From NCBI GenBank assembly GCA_031556405.1, contig JAVBTC010000118.1:1-64000 (forward strand): 64,000 nt of DNA, written 5' to 3'. The notes beneath the pieces were generated by a model. That model was not told where the DNA came from and did not search any database. It was given only the letters and a program-made list of their open reading frames with translations. The position numbers were made by a program, and so were the translations under genes. Shown here piece by piece: positions 42,760-50,184 of this stretch; within the stretch, counting starts at the first letter, position 1, and every line of letters begins with the position of its first letter. Source of the DNA: WQZF01 sp031556405. Lineage in GTDB: Bacteria > Pseudomonadota > Gammaproteobacteria > Burkholderiales > Rhodocyclaceae.

Positions 42760-44427
42760 ATGGATCCCATTGCCCATGGTGCGGAAAATCGGCCGCATCC
42801 ATATGATGACGGTCGTATTGCGCATATCCGCAAGAAAGATGCGGCGCGGCAGCCGTTATATGTTCACTCACAGGCAGTTTCAAAAATTGCCGGAGATACC
42901 GCTGTCAAAATTGGTTTGGAAATCGCGGGTCGATTGGCAGGGATGGCGCACGATCTCGGTAAATACAGTGAAGCGTTCCAAGCTTATCTTGATGAGATAT
43001 TTCTGAGTTATCTCAAAAAATTGGCAGTCGAGGCATTCGATCCCGATCTGGATGGCGATGAGGATGAAATCGGTGCCGACGGTCAAAAAAAACGGATCGA
43101 TCATTCCAGTACCGGTGCGCAATGGATATGGCAGGCATTGAGCGTTCCCGGTATTCCCGGGAACGAGGAAGAAGAAATGCGGCAACTCGCCGCACAGATG
43201 CTGGCGTTGGTCGTGGCCTCGCATCACGGGGGGCTGATCGATTGCATTGCCGCCGATCCGCAGCACGCCGGCGAAGATCGTTATACGCGCCGGATCGAAA
43301 AAGACAGCAAGGAAACCTATTTAGACGAAATTCGTTCCTCGGTGGATGATGAAATTCGCCGGGAATTACAGAGCCTTCTGCAATCGAAGGAATTGGTCGA
43401 GTCTGTCCGCGCGCTCCATCGCCGCATCGAACAAATCGAGAAACGGCATAGAGGCAATAAAGCGATTCTCAGATGCAAACTCGGATTGGCGACGCGTTTC
43501 CTGTTGAGCTGTCTGGTGGAAGGCGATCACCGCGATAGCGCCGAATTCGAAAACCCGGAAGCGGATAAAGTCCGTAAGGACGAAAAACCTGATTGGCCTG
43601 CTTTAAGCGGCCTGCTGGAAAACGAACTGGAAAGGTTTTCCGAGAAAACGGATGTCAGCGAAATCGACCGGATTCGGGCGGAAATCTCCGGGCATTGTCT
43701 GGAAGCGGGGACGCGCGAGCGCGGCATCTATACGCTGACTGTACCGACCGGCGGCGGCAAGACGCTGGCCAGTTTGCGCTTTGCACTGAAACACGCGCAG
43801 ACGCACGAAATGGATCGCATCATCTACGTCATCCCTTTCACTTCGATTATCGATCAGAACGCCAAGGTGGTACGCGCCATTCTGGAGCCGGAAGGCGTCG
43901 AACCGGAAAGCGTCGTGCTGGAACACCATTCCAACCTGCTGCCGGAAAAGATGACCTGGAAGCACAAGCTGTTGTCGGAAAACTGGGACGCTCCGGTTAT
44001 CTACACCACCAGCGCGCAATTTCTTGAAGCCTTGTTCGGCGGTGGAACGCGCAATGCGCGGTGGATGCATGCGCTGGCGCACGCGGTGTTGATCTTCGAC
44101 GAAATACAGGCGCTTCCGCTCAAATGCGCGCATCTGTTCGCCAACGCAATAAATTTCCTGGTGGAACATGCGGGGAGCAGCGTTGTGCTACGCACTGCGA
44201 CACAGCCGCTTTTACATGGCATCGATCCGCAAAAAGGCGCGCTTCGGCTGGCCCGGAATCCCGAATTGATGCCGGATGTCGGGAGATTGTTTGCCGATCT
44301 GAAACGTGTGGAGATCATCGATTACCGTAAAAGTGGCGGCTGGACGTTTCAGGAAGCCGCCGAACTTGGGGTACGCATGCAGGATGACCGAGTGGATGCT
44401 TGCGGATGTGCGCTGGAAAGCGCGTAA
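42760..44427 (+). pseudogene. cas3: Truncated CRISPR-associated nuclease/helicase Cas3 (type I-C)
   Basis: A 555-residue product; type I-C Cas3 is usually 700-800. The HD nuclease is intact by motif: YVHSQAV (His36), AHDLGK (64-65), DHSSTG (His115) and SHHGG (155-156). Helicase domain 1 is present: TVPTGGGKTLAS (Walker A, 329-335), IPFTSIIDQNA, the box FDEIQALP (447-450) and RTATQP (479-481). The protein diverges after QEAAELGVRM (about 540) and stops at ALESA. Helicase domain 2, with motifs IV-VI, is missing, so translocation should be lost. AGGGAAGGG precedes the ATG. No cas5, cas8c, cas7, cas4, cas1 or cas2 follows; a GC-poor two-gene unit starts 97 bases on. Confidence 0.85.
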
Positions 44428-44523
44428 GCGGTTGGCAATTATTTTTCGATGCTGCTGGCAGCGTTCTTTCTGCTGGAAAGGCTCATCGTATAAGTTCAGT
44501 TATTATTCAGAGGAGGGTAAAAA

Positions 44524-45528
44524 ATGTCGCAAAAAACCATCTCGAAACAAGCGTATCTAAAAAAGGCCACATTTCATGGAAATGATGTGGCAGGGAAAAC
44601 ACTGCAAAGCGTACTGGGACAAGCGTTAAACAAGCTTCCTCGCATAGGAAACCGCAAAGAAGAATTGGGAGAGGACAAGCGCTACGTCCGTTCGATCATT
44701 TTTCATCGATCCTATGCGAACATGCTTTTTGGAATTTTTGCCTCCTATGAACGGGGAACGCACCAGCTCACGGTAAGCGAAAATGATGAGGCCGAGATGC
44801 TGTCCATTGAACAGGTCGCTCCTCCCAAAGGAGATGACGACAAACGACGGGAATTTCTTGAAGGCGTCTGTTACTTCGGCATACTGGGAAATCATATCGC
44901 CCTAGCTCAGTCAAAAGCTCTGGGCGTGAAACCTTTCGAATATCATATCAACACATTGATACGGCGTTCCAAGGTGCTGGCTGAGGGGAGTAACGTCATG
45001 CTTCCCGACCAGATCAATGCCGTGACTCAGGAACATATCCGCCGTTCTCACATCAAACAGGTTGAGATCGGCCTGCCTTTGATTGAAGAGCAAGGAATTC
45101 CAAACGTTTTTGAAGACGAAGGTCAAGGAATTCAAGGCACTTATGAAGAAAATGAGCGAATAACGATTAAGGAAAGTATTGGCGGGCGGTTACTGCGCGT
45201 GTTTCTGGGGGATAAGGTGGAAAAAATGAACTTATCCGATGCCATCGATGGCAACATCGATGCAACGCTGATTCTGAATTACAAACGGAAGACGACAGAA
45301 AAAGCCCATAACCTGCTGGATAACATTGGTCTTGCGCTTCGTCATGTGGATGAAGATGAAACCAGAATGATCTTGACCGATGGTTCGAAAATCAAAGGAA
45401 GAGAACTGAAGCTGTCGACTAAATTCAACATGAGGGCACGAGACGGCGTCATCTCACCGGATGAGTTGTTCGAGAGAATGCATGGATGGTTGACTGAATT
45501 GCATAAAAACAAATCCATTGATCCATGA
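44524..45528 (+). CDS. Unrecognised soluble protein, first gene of a two-gene unit
   Basis: A 334-residue protein with no signal peptide or membrane segment and a very good ribosome site (GAGGAGGGTAAAAA). The sequence is charged. Features include EELGEDKRYVRSIIFHRSYANMLFG, EGVCYFGILGNHIALAQSKAL and a C-terminal block MILTDGSKIKGRELKLSTKFN then RDGVISPDELFERMHGWL. The composition is visibly AT-richer than the chromosome around it. It takes the place where cas5, cas8c and cas7 would be expected, but it shows no RAMP glycine-rich loop and I do not take it for Cas7. It overlaps the next gene by four bases. Its position in a defence locus suggests, but does not prove, an antiphage role. Confidence 0.75.
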   Translation: MSQKTISKQAYLKKATFHGNDVAGKTLQSVLGQALNKLPRIGNRKEELGEDKRYVRSIIFHRSYANMLFGIFASYERGTHQLTVSENDEAEMLSIEQVAPPKGDDDKRREFLEGVCYFGILGNHIALAQSKALGVKPFEYHINTLIRRSKVLAEGSNVMLPDQINAVTQEHIRRSHIKQVEIGLPLIEEQGIPNVFEDEGQGIQGTYEENERITIKESIGGRLLRVFLGDKVEKMNLSDAIDGNIDATLILNYKRKTTEKAHNLLDNIGLALRHVDEDETRMILTDGSKIKGRELKLSTKFNMRARDGVISPDELFERMHGWLTELHKNKSIDP

Positions 45529-46130
45529 TCGCCTGTTTGCCGTACACTCATAAAATGATCAGGAAAGTCTCTATCGGATTCTTCTTCTGCCTGCTTGGTG
45601 GCGGATGTGGATTGCTCCTTGCGGCAATCGTTCCAGAGAAGATTCTTGTCTCTGCGACGAGTTACGTCACTATTTTCCTGGGAATCGTCTGGGCCTTCTC
45701 GATGAATGTTTATAGTCGGCTCTCTGACCTCACCGACTTGCCCGGTATTGATTACCGGCAACATCGGAACTTAGAACGGGAAATACGGAACCGATTGCGC
45801 CGGTTTTGGTGGCGAGCCATTGCGCTTGGGGCGATCGGTTTGGCTGCCAATCTTCCGGTTCTGTTAAGCAATGGTGCGATTCCCATAGGTTCATGGGCAT
45901 TTTCTGTCGCGGGAGGAGCTTTTGCTCTGGCTATTTTTTTACTGCATCTCATCTGGGCGGAACTTGAGGATATCCGGGGGTTGCGTTCAAAAGCCAAGGA
46001 AATGGAACGCAAAGAACAACAGAGATTGGCGCAGCTTGCATTACTCCGCAAGGAAGATGCATGGGAAGCTGATCCGATGCTCAAAGGGCTAGACAGCGAG
46101 GCAGAAGAAAATGGGCGTGACCTTCACTAA
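45525..46130 (+). CDS. Unrecognised four-helix membrane protein, second gene of the unit
   Basis: A 201-residue protein whose ATG overlaps the previous stop (ATGA); an in-frame ATG ten codons later is an alternative start. Four hydrophobic segments are visible: two near 15-35 and 43-60, and after a charged loop (DYRQHRNLEREIRNRLRRFW) two more near 98-116 and 122-148. The cytoplasmic tail (about 150-201) is a predicted coiled coil (RSKAKEMERKEQQRLAQLALLRKE). Pairing of a soluble sensor/effector with a small membrane protein is a common layout in abortive-infection systems. I cannot name the family. Confidence 0.75.
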   Translation: MIACLPYTHKMIRKVSIGFFFCLLGGGCGLLLAAIVPEKILVSATSYVTIFLGIVWAFSMNVYSRLSDLTDLPGIDYRQHRNLEREIRNRLRRFWWRAIALGAIGLAANLPVLLSNGAIPIGSWAFSVAGGAFALAIFLLHLIWAELEDIRGLRSKAKEMERKEQQRLAQLALLRKEDAWEADPMLKGLDSEAEENGRDLH

Positions 46131-46211
46131 GCCCTATAAAAACTAAAACCTTTTAATCGATTCGCCGCGCGCGGATACGCTGGCTCCTGTGTTCAACAGG
46201 AGTCAGCCATC

Positions 46212-46640
46212 ATGCGCCGTACTTTCTCCCTCCGGGCTTGCCGCGATCAAGCGGCACGAAGCTTTCAGGGTCATCGTTTACCGTGATGCGGTCAGAATTT
46301 CGACCATTGGCTATGGGCATGTACTGAAACGCGGTGAGGTTTTCAACGCACCGCTGACCGAGCCGTAGGCTGACGCACTGATGCGCGAAGATCTGGCGCC
46401 GACGAAAATTTATCTCACCGGCGTTTTGCCGAACCTTACGCAAAACCAGTTCGACGCGCTGTGCTCCCTGATTTTCAACATTGGGCTGCGGGCGTTCGAA
46501 AAATCCACGCTACTGAAACGTCTGCGCGCGGGCGATACCGTCCGCGCCGCTGAGCGACTGATGTTCCAGGGCGGGTGTGACATGGCTCGGAAAAAACGGC
46601 GCCACGACGTGCTTTTCTATGGCGTGCCGGTACCCCTTGC
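46212..46640 (+). pseudogene. Decayed phage lysozyme (GH24, T4-type) gene
   Basis: The start MRRTFS is followed by a frameshift into GLAAIKRHEAFRVIVYRDAVRISTIGYGHVL, which contains the lysozyme signature with the catalytic-Glu position in RHE. A TAG stop interrupts it after FNAPLTEP (about 46364-46366). Reading resumes as ADALMREDLAPTKIYL and LTQNQFDALCSLIFNIGLRAFEKSTLL, then degrades near ARKKRRHDVLFYG. One frameshift and one nonsense codon make it inactive. The end runs into the first degenerate CRISPR repeat, so a prophage-derived fragment has fused with the array. Confidence 0.85.
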
Positions 46641-46725
46641 GGGTGCGTGGATTGAAACGCAAACTTCATCAACTTCGACTTCGCAACGAGAACGTCGCAC
46701 TCCTTGCGAGTGCATGGATTGAAAA
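46627..46725 (+). CRISPR. Type I-C CRISPR remnant A: two degenerate repeats and one spacer
   Basis: The repeat at 46627-46658 keeps CCCCTTGCGGGTGCGTGG and ATTGAAAC, but its first five bases differ. A 35-base spacer follows (46659-46693). The second repeat (46694-46725) starts GTCGCACTCCTTGCGAGTGC and ends ATGGATTGAAAA. It has paired changes in the stem (C to T and G to A) that keep the hairpin. The consensus GTCGCACCCCTTGCGGGTGC + GTGGATTGAAAC is that of type I-C arrays, in line with the cas3 remnant. The polarity puts a leader on the left, where the lysozyme fragment now sits. Confidence 0.85.
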
Positions 46726-46727
46726 AT

Positions 46728-47171
46728 ATGAAGATCACCGTACGTGACGCCGTGGCCCGGGATGTGCCGGCCTTACGCGAGTTGTTCCTGCTGTCGCGCC
46801 GCGAGACCTTCGTCTGGCAGGCAGCCGGTGCGTTCCAACTGGCCGATTTCGAGGCCCAGACGGAAGGCGAACGGCTGCGGGTCGCCGAGGATGACAGCGG
46901 GCAACTCGCCGGTTTCATGTCGGTCTGGGAGCCGGACCATTTCATCCATCACCTGTATGTGCACCGGCAGCATCACCGGCGCGGCATCGGCCGGGCGTTG
47001 CTGCGCGCGCTGCCGGGCTGGCCGGCGATGCGCTACCGTCTCAAGTGCCTGCGCGCCAACGTGTCGGCGCTGGCGTTCTATGGCGCGTGCGGCTTCGCCG
47101 AGATCGGCGCCGGCAGCGCGGAAGACGGCGAGTACCTGCTGCTGGAATCCAGCGGCGAGGACGGCCGATGA
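46728..47171 (+). CDS. GNAT-family N-acetyltransferase
   Basis: A 147-residue protein. The ATG at 46728 starts MKITVRDAVARDVPALRELFL. The GNAT core is clear: ERLRVAEDDSGQLAGFMSVW (beta strands), DHFIHHLYVHRQHHRRGIGRALLRAL (motif A with the acetyl-CoA loop RRGIG) and MRYRLKCLRANVSALAFYGACGFAEIG (motif B). No ribosome site is visible: the start lies two bases after a CRISPR repeat, and another repeat lies 97 bases past the stop. GC is high, unlike the two-gene unit on its left. The substrate is unknown. Confidence 0.88.
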   Translation: MKITVRDAVARDVPALRELFLLSRRETFVWQAAGAFQLADFEAQTEGERLRVAEDDSGQLAGFMSVWEPDHFIHHLYVHRQHHRRGIGRALLRALPGWPAMRYRLKCLRANVSALAFYGACGFAEIGAGSAEDGEYLLLESSGEDGR

Positions 47172-47268
47172 CCGTCCATCTGCGGTACTGTCTGTAGCAG
47201 GCGGCGTTTGTGAGGCACCTTCGGCCTCGTGCTGCCGGTCGTCACGCTGCGCGAGCACGGCGAGATGA

Positions 47269-47367
47269 GTCGCACCCCTTGCGGGTGCGTGGATTGAAAC
47301 ATCGTGTCGAGGGGTTCCATGAGCGCTTGAGAGCGGTCGCACCTCTCACGTGCGCTGGTCGAGAAAA
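47269..47367 (+). CRISPR. Type I-C CRISPR remnant B: one perfect and one degenerate terminal repeat
   Basis: 47269-47300 is the perfect repeat (GTCGCACCCCTTGCGGGTGC then GTGGATTGAAAC). A 35-base spacer follows (47301-47335). The last repeat (47336-47367, GTCGCACCTCTCACGTGCGC then TGGTCGAGAAAA) is strongly degenerate, as is normal at the distal end of an array. The orientation is the same as in remnant A, so A and B are probably two parts of one array. Confidence 0.85.
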
Positions 47368-47407
47368 ACCCGGAAAAAGCGTCAGTAAAGTACAGTCGAC
47401 ACAAATA

Positions 47408-47502
47408 TGAAAAAGAAATTCTAAATGTAAGAAGAATTTACTGTGACTACAGTAGTGAGTTTTTATAAATAATAAAAAATCAAAAATAGAATTTCCCCGG
47501 AT
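47408..47502. repeat. AT-rich intergenic island, family copy 7
   Basis: AAATTCTAAATGTAAG leads to TGACTACAGTAGTGAG, TTTTTATAAATAATAAAAAATC and finally ATAGAATTTCCCCGG. The CTACAGTAG palindrome, the GTGAGTTT and the GAATTT-CCGG edge align closely with copy 9 (54440-54520). It lies just past the last CRISPR repeat. Confidence 0.6.
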
Positions 47503-47519
47503 TGAAAGGTGCCGTACAT

Positions 47520-47830
47520 TTCACGTCCGGCAATTCCTGCGGGTATTTTCCGAAGGCGGCCGATCTGGGCGTCTTCATGGAACGCCGGAAAAGAAGAACC
47601 CGCCAGAGGCGGGTTCGTGTCTCGTTGGGAGGGGTGCTGAATGTGCCCCGTGCAGTGCTTATGTCCGATGGGCTGTAACCGGTCAAAAGCACGCACGTGG
47701 CGGAGGGAGAAAGATTATTGGATGATCGGCCGTTGTCATATTTGTTTGTTCGCGGTTTTAAACGTTTTCTGATTGTTCTGAGAATGTCTCCTCTGGTGAT
47801 CGGTGCCGGACGAGAGCTGATCCAGGCACA
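47520..47830 (-). other. Phage-type leader-like element with hairpin (minus strand)
   Basis: This is part of the 816-base stretch (47368-48183) that has no convincing gene. On the minus strand, GAACCCGCC (47616-47608) and GGCGGGTTC (47604-47596) form a 9-bp hairpin followed by the T-rich TTCTTTTCCGG. A short open frame runs through it (ETRTRLWRVLLFRRSM, then KTPRSAAFGKYPQELPDVK). The layout matches the plus-strand element near 54.65 kb: hairpin plus T-rich run, overlapped by a short frame reading WR-hydrophobic-FxxR. Such leaders sit before small genes in prophage regions; here no gene follows at once. Confidence 0.4.
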
Positions 47831-47963
47831 GTTACCAGAGTAAACAGTTTTTGCCGAAAGCGAACCTGTCAACATTGACAGGTATCGGCACAAAATGAAC
47901 GATTCGATACCGATTTTTCCGCCTTGACGGCAGATATGCCCGATTTTCGATATTCGCCGCTGT

Positions 47964-48003
47964 TTTCCCTCTCCCCCGCCCTCTCCCGCAAGCGGGCGAG
48001 GGC
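47964..48003. repeat. Inverted copy of the CTCGCCCGCTTGCGGG element
   Basis: TTCCCTCTCCCCCGCCCTCT then CCCGCAAGCGGGCGAGGG is the reverse complement of the element at 39445-39487 with few changes. It lies in the gene-free interval between the CRISPR remnants and the minus-strand membrane protein gene. Nothing else was recognised from 48004 to 48183. Confidence 0.75.
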
Positions 48004-48183
48004 GCCGGGTGGGGTTCCGCCGTGGGAGTCTCCCGGAGCTTCGCGCTTTCAGGCGATGCGCAGGGGGACTTTTGATTTTCCGGTGTAGTACGCAGGGCGT
48101 ATGGTGGAAGGGGAGCCGAAGAGGCAGCAAAGACGCTCCCTCCACGCGGAATAATGCACATACCTGGATCAAAAACGCTCCAG

Positions 48184-48717
48184 TCAGAACAGGGATCTTA
48201 TATATTCCAGTGGACTGCGATTGCCAATGATGGCGGGGAGAAAGATCAAATAGCCCAGCATGATCAGATTGGTCATCACATTGCCCCAGATGATCGGGGC
48301 TTTTCTCGGGCGGGCGCCGTCGACGAGGAAATATTTTCTTGCCAGCAGAATTGCCCAGAATTCAATGAAAATCGAAGCCACTGCCGGCAGGGTGAAATAG
48401 GTCGGGTCAAAAAAGAAAAGAAAGGAGAGCGGAACGCCCGCAATCAGCGATACGGTGTTCGCATAGGCGCCGGCAAGAAAAGGACGGCGATATTCTCCCG
48501 AGTAACGATAGACCGCGCCTTCCACGGAAATGCACATCAACATGCAGGCGACCACCCATTGCAAAGACGAGACGGTCAGGAAACCGCCAGAAATTACGAT
48601 AGGGCCGGGGATTCCGCTATTGGCGGATGCGGGAAAGGCCATTCCCGCCAGCAACGGCATCAGCCGGAAATTCCGGCGGCGGACGGGCATGCAGCCCCGC
48701 GTCGTCGATCTGTGCAT
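48184..48717 (-). CDS. Multi-pass membrane protein, unrecognised
   Basis: A 177-residue protein. The ATG at 48717 follows AAAAAGGGAGTTC; longer in-frame starts would add a Lys-rich leader. About four to five hydrophobic segments are visible: a first near 20-35, then LQWVVACMLMCISV, ANTVSLIAGVPLSFLFFF, LPAVASIFIEFWAILLA and MTNLIMLGYLIFLPAII. Between them lies GAVYRYSGEYRRPFLAGAYAN. The pattern recalls small membrane proteins of unknown function in betaproteobacteria. It has no operon partner. Confidence 0.65.
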   Translation of the reverse strand: MHRSTTRGCMPVRRRNFRLMPLLAGMAFPASANSGIPGPIVISGGFLTVSSLQWVVACMLMCISVEGAVYRYSGEYRRPFLAGAYANTVSLIAGVPLSFLFFFDPTYFTLPAVASIFIEFWAILLARKYFLVDGARPRKAPIIWGNVMTNLIMLGYLIFLPAIIGNRSPLEYIRSLF

Positions 48718-48856
48718 GAAATGAACTCCCTTTTTGTTCTTTTTCGTTCTTTTTCGTCCTGAATGGATCATGTATTTCGGGAGGGGGCGTCTCCGGCCAT
48801 AAACGACCCGATAGCGATTCCGACAGCAATCCGCTATCGAATACCCCCGCGCCACT

Positions 48857-49411
48857 TCATTCCCGGAAAACCTCCGGCATCACCGCCGTCATTCTCTTCC
48901 GCAGATCGAGCTTTTTTCCGTCAACGACGAAGGTGCCGTCGCCGACGGCGTGGAACGTCCGCCGTTCTTTCCGGTCGGGGTCGATCCAGGCCGCGACGCC
49001 TTGCAGGATGAAAAAACCGTGTTTCTTCACCATGCGGCGGCTGTCGACGCGGCATTCGATGTTCGCCAGGCATTCCGCGATCAACGGCGCCTTGACGCTC
49101 TTCGCGGGCAGCGGCGTCAGCCCGAACCGCTCGAATTTATCGACCTCCTGCCCGGAACAGTTGCCGATGTCGACCACCATGGTTGCCAGGTCGACCGTGG
49201 GAATGGCGATCACGCATTCCCCGGTTTCGTCCAGCGCGGTGAAGCTGTAATCCCACGGCCCGAGGATGCAGGCGAAGCGCGGCGTGAAATCGACCACCAT
49301 GTGCCAGCTCATGGTCATGACATTGATTTTCTCCCGGTGCGCGGTCGACACCAGCACGACCGGCCCCGGCTCGATCAGCGAGAATGCCTTCTCGATGGGA
49401 AATTCCTGCAT
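48857..49411 (-). CDS. Flavin reductase-like / flavoredoxin-type FMN-binding protein
   Basis: A 184-residue protein of the flavin reductase (split-barrel) family. It has VVLVSTAHREKINVMTMSWHMVVDFTPRFACI at the start, ALDETGECVIAIPTVDLATMVVDIGNCSG in the middle, where flavoredoxin relatives have the FMN loop, and LIAECLANIECRV. It probably binds FMN and reduces a small molecule or protein. It lies 63 bases downstream of a VOC-domain gene on the same strand. The partner and substrate are unknown. Confidence 0.85.
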   Translation of the reverse strand: MQEFPIEKAFSLIEPGPVVLVSTAHREKINVMTMSWHMVVDFTPRFACILGPWDYSFTALDETGECVIAIPTVDLATMVVDIGNCSGQEVDKFERFGLTPLPAKSVKAPLIAECLANIECRVDSRRMVKKHGFFILQGVAAWIDPDRKERRTFHAVGDGTFVVDGKKLDLRKRMTAVMPEVFRE

Positions 49412-49474
49412 GGCGGCCTCTTTCTCAATCTTCTTTCAACGCGCGCCCGCGTCCGTAAAACGTTCAGGCAGCGC

Positions 49475-49846
49475 TCAGGCTTCCGCCGCGTGGCAGACCG
49501 CCTCGATATTGTGCCCGTCGGGGCCGATGATGAAGGCACCGTAATAGTTCGGGTGATAGTGTTCCCGGATGCCGGGCGCGCCGTTGTCCTTGCCGCCCGC
49601 GCTCAGCGCGGCTTCGTGGAAGGCCCGCACCTGCGCCCGGTTCTCGGCGGCGAAGGCGATATGCATCGGTTTCTGCGGCGCGTCGCCCTGCCCGAACCAG
49701 AATTGCGGCTTTCCTTCCCTGCCGATGCCGGCCCAGCCGTGTTCCTCCATGACCAGCCCGATGCCGAGCGGCGCCAGCGCTTGCAGGAAAAACCGCTTGC
49801 TTTCTTCGTAGTTGCTGACGGATAAACCGATATGGTCGATGATCAT
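49475..49846 (-). CDS. VOC-family (glyoxalase/dioxygenase-fold) protein
   Basis: A 123-residue single VOC domain of the common length. It has MIIDHIGLSVSNYEESKRFFLQALAPLG at the N-terminus (metal His in DHIGL), the middle AEEAHIAF-like QKPMHIAFAAENRAQVRAFHEAA, and the C-terminal end YYGAFIIGPDGHNIEAVCH with the second His and Glu. Many such proteins are lyases or resistance factors. No substrate can be deduced. Confidence 0.88.
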   Translation of the reverse strand: MIIDHIGLSVSNYEESKRFFLQALAPLGIGLVMEEHGWAGIGREGKPQFWFGQGDAPQKPMHIAFAAENRAQVRAFHEAALSAGGKDNGAPGIREHYHPNYYGAFIIGPDGHNIEAVCHAAEA

Positions 49847-50184
49847 CGCGCGCTCCTTGTGTTGTGAAATGCAGGTTTTGGAAGCAGGACGGCGGGACGG
49901 GAAATCGATTCACCGCGGCTTGCCGGGTGCCGGGTTCCCGTATGAAAAAATATTCCGCTTACCTGAGTTCGTAATATGAACCCCGGCAATCGAAAGGGCA
50001 ATGGCCTTGTCTATGCGCCGGGCTGCGGGGGTGGCGGTTATGAGGAGGAACTCTATTTAAATAAGGAAAATAGCTTTTGGGCTGGTGATAATACGGATAT
50101 AAATATTAATTAGAGTATAAACAGGGCATCCGAATATCTTGGAAATCGAGGTTTTTTAGCTGCTTCATATCCGGAGCAGCAATA
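49847..50184. other. Gene-free interval
   Basis: These 338 bases lie between the VOC gene start and the stop of the unrecognised 358-residue gene. The left half is GC-rich and includes GGGCTGCGGGGGTGGCGG. The right half turns AT-rich (ATTTAAATAAGG, GGATATAAATATTAATTAG) without the CTACNGTAG core of the repeat family. No RNA gene, palindrome or ORF was convincing. Confidence 0.5.

Noticed and set aside
42609..42833. A small minus-strand gene before cas3
   Set aside because: The C-terminal words look protein-like, but the frame has no credible start and overlaps the cas3 start. At best it is a fragment of a lost gene.
44524..46130. Assignment of the two-gene unit to Kiwa (KwaAB) or to Cas7/Cas5
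   Set aside because: The layout of one soluble and one four-helix membrane protein is similar, but the order is reversed relative to kwaAB and I see no DUF4868-type or RAMP motif. Left unnamed.
46627..47367. An intact, functional CRISPR array
   Set aside because: Only four repeats, three of them degenerate, in two groups separated by a gene; no leader, cas1 or cas2.
47480..48172. A 230-residue minus-strand gene between the CRISPR remnants and the membrane protein
   Set aside because: The frame crosses a REP-like element and an AT-rich repeat, is low in hydrophobic residues and lacks a ribosome site. Only the leader-like part is kept as a feature.
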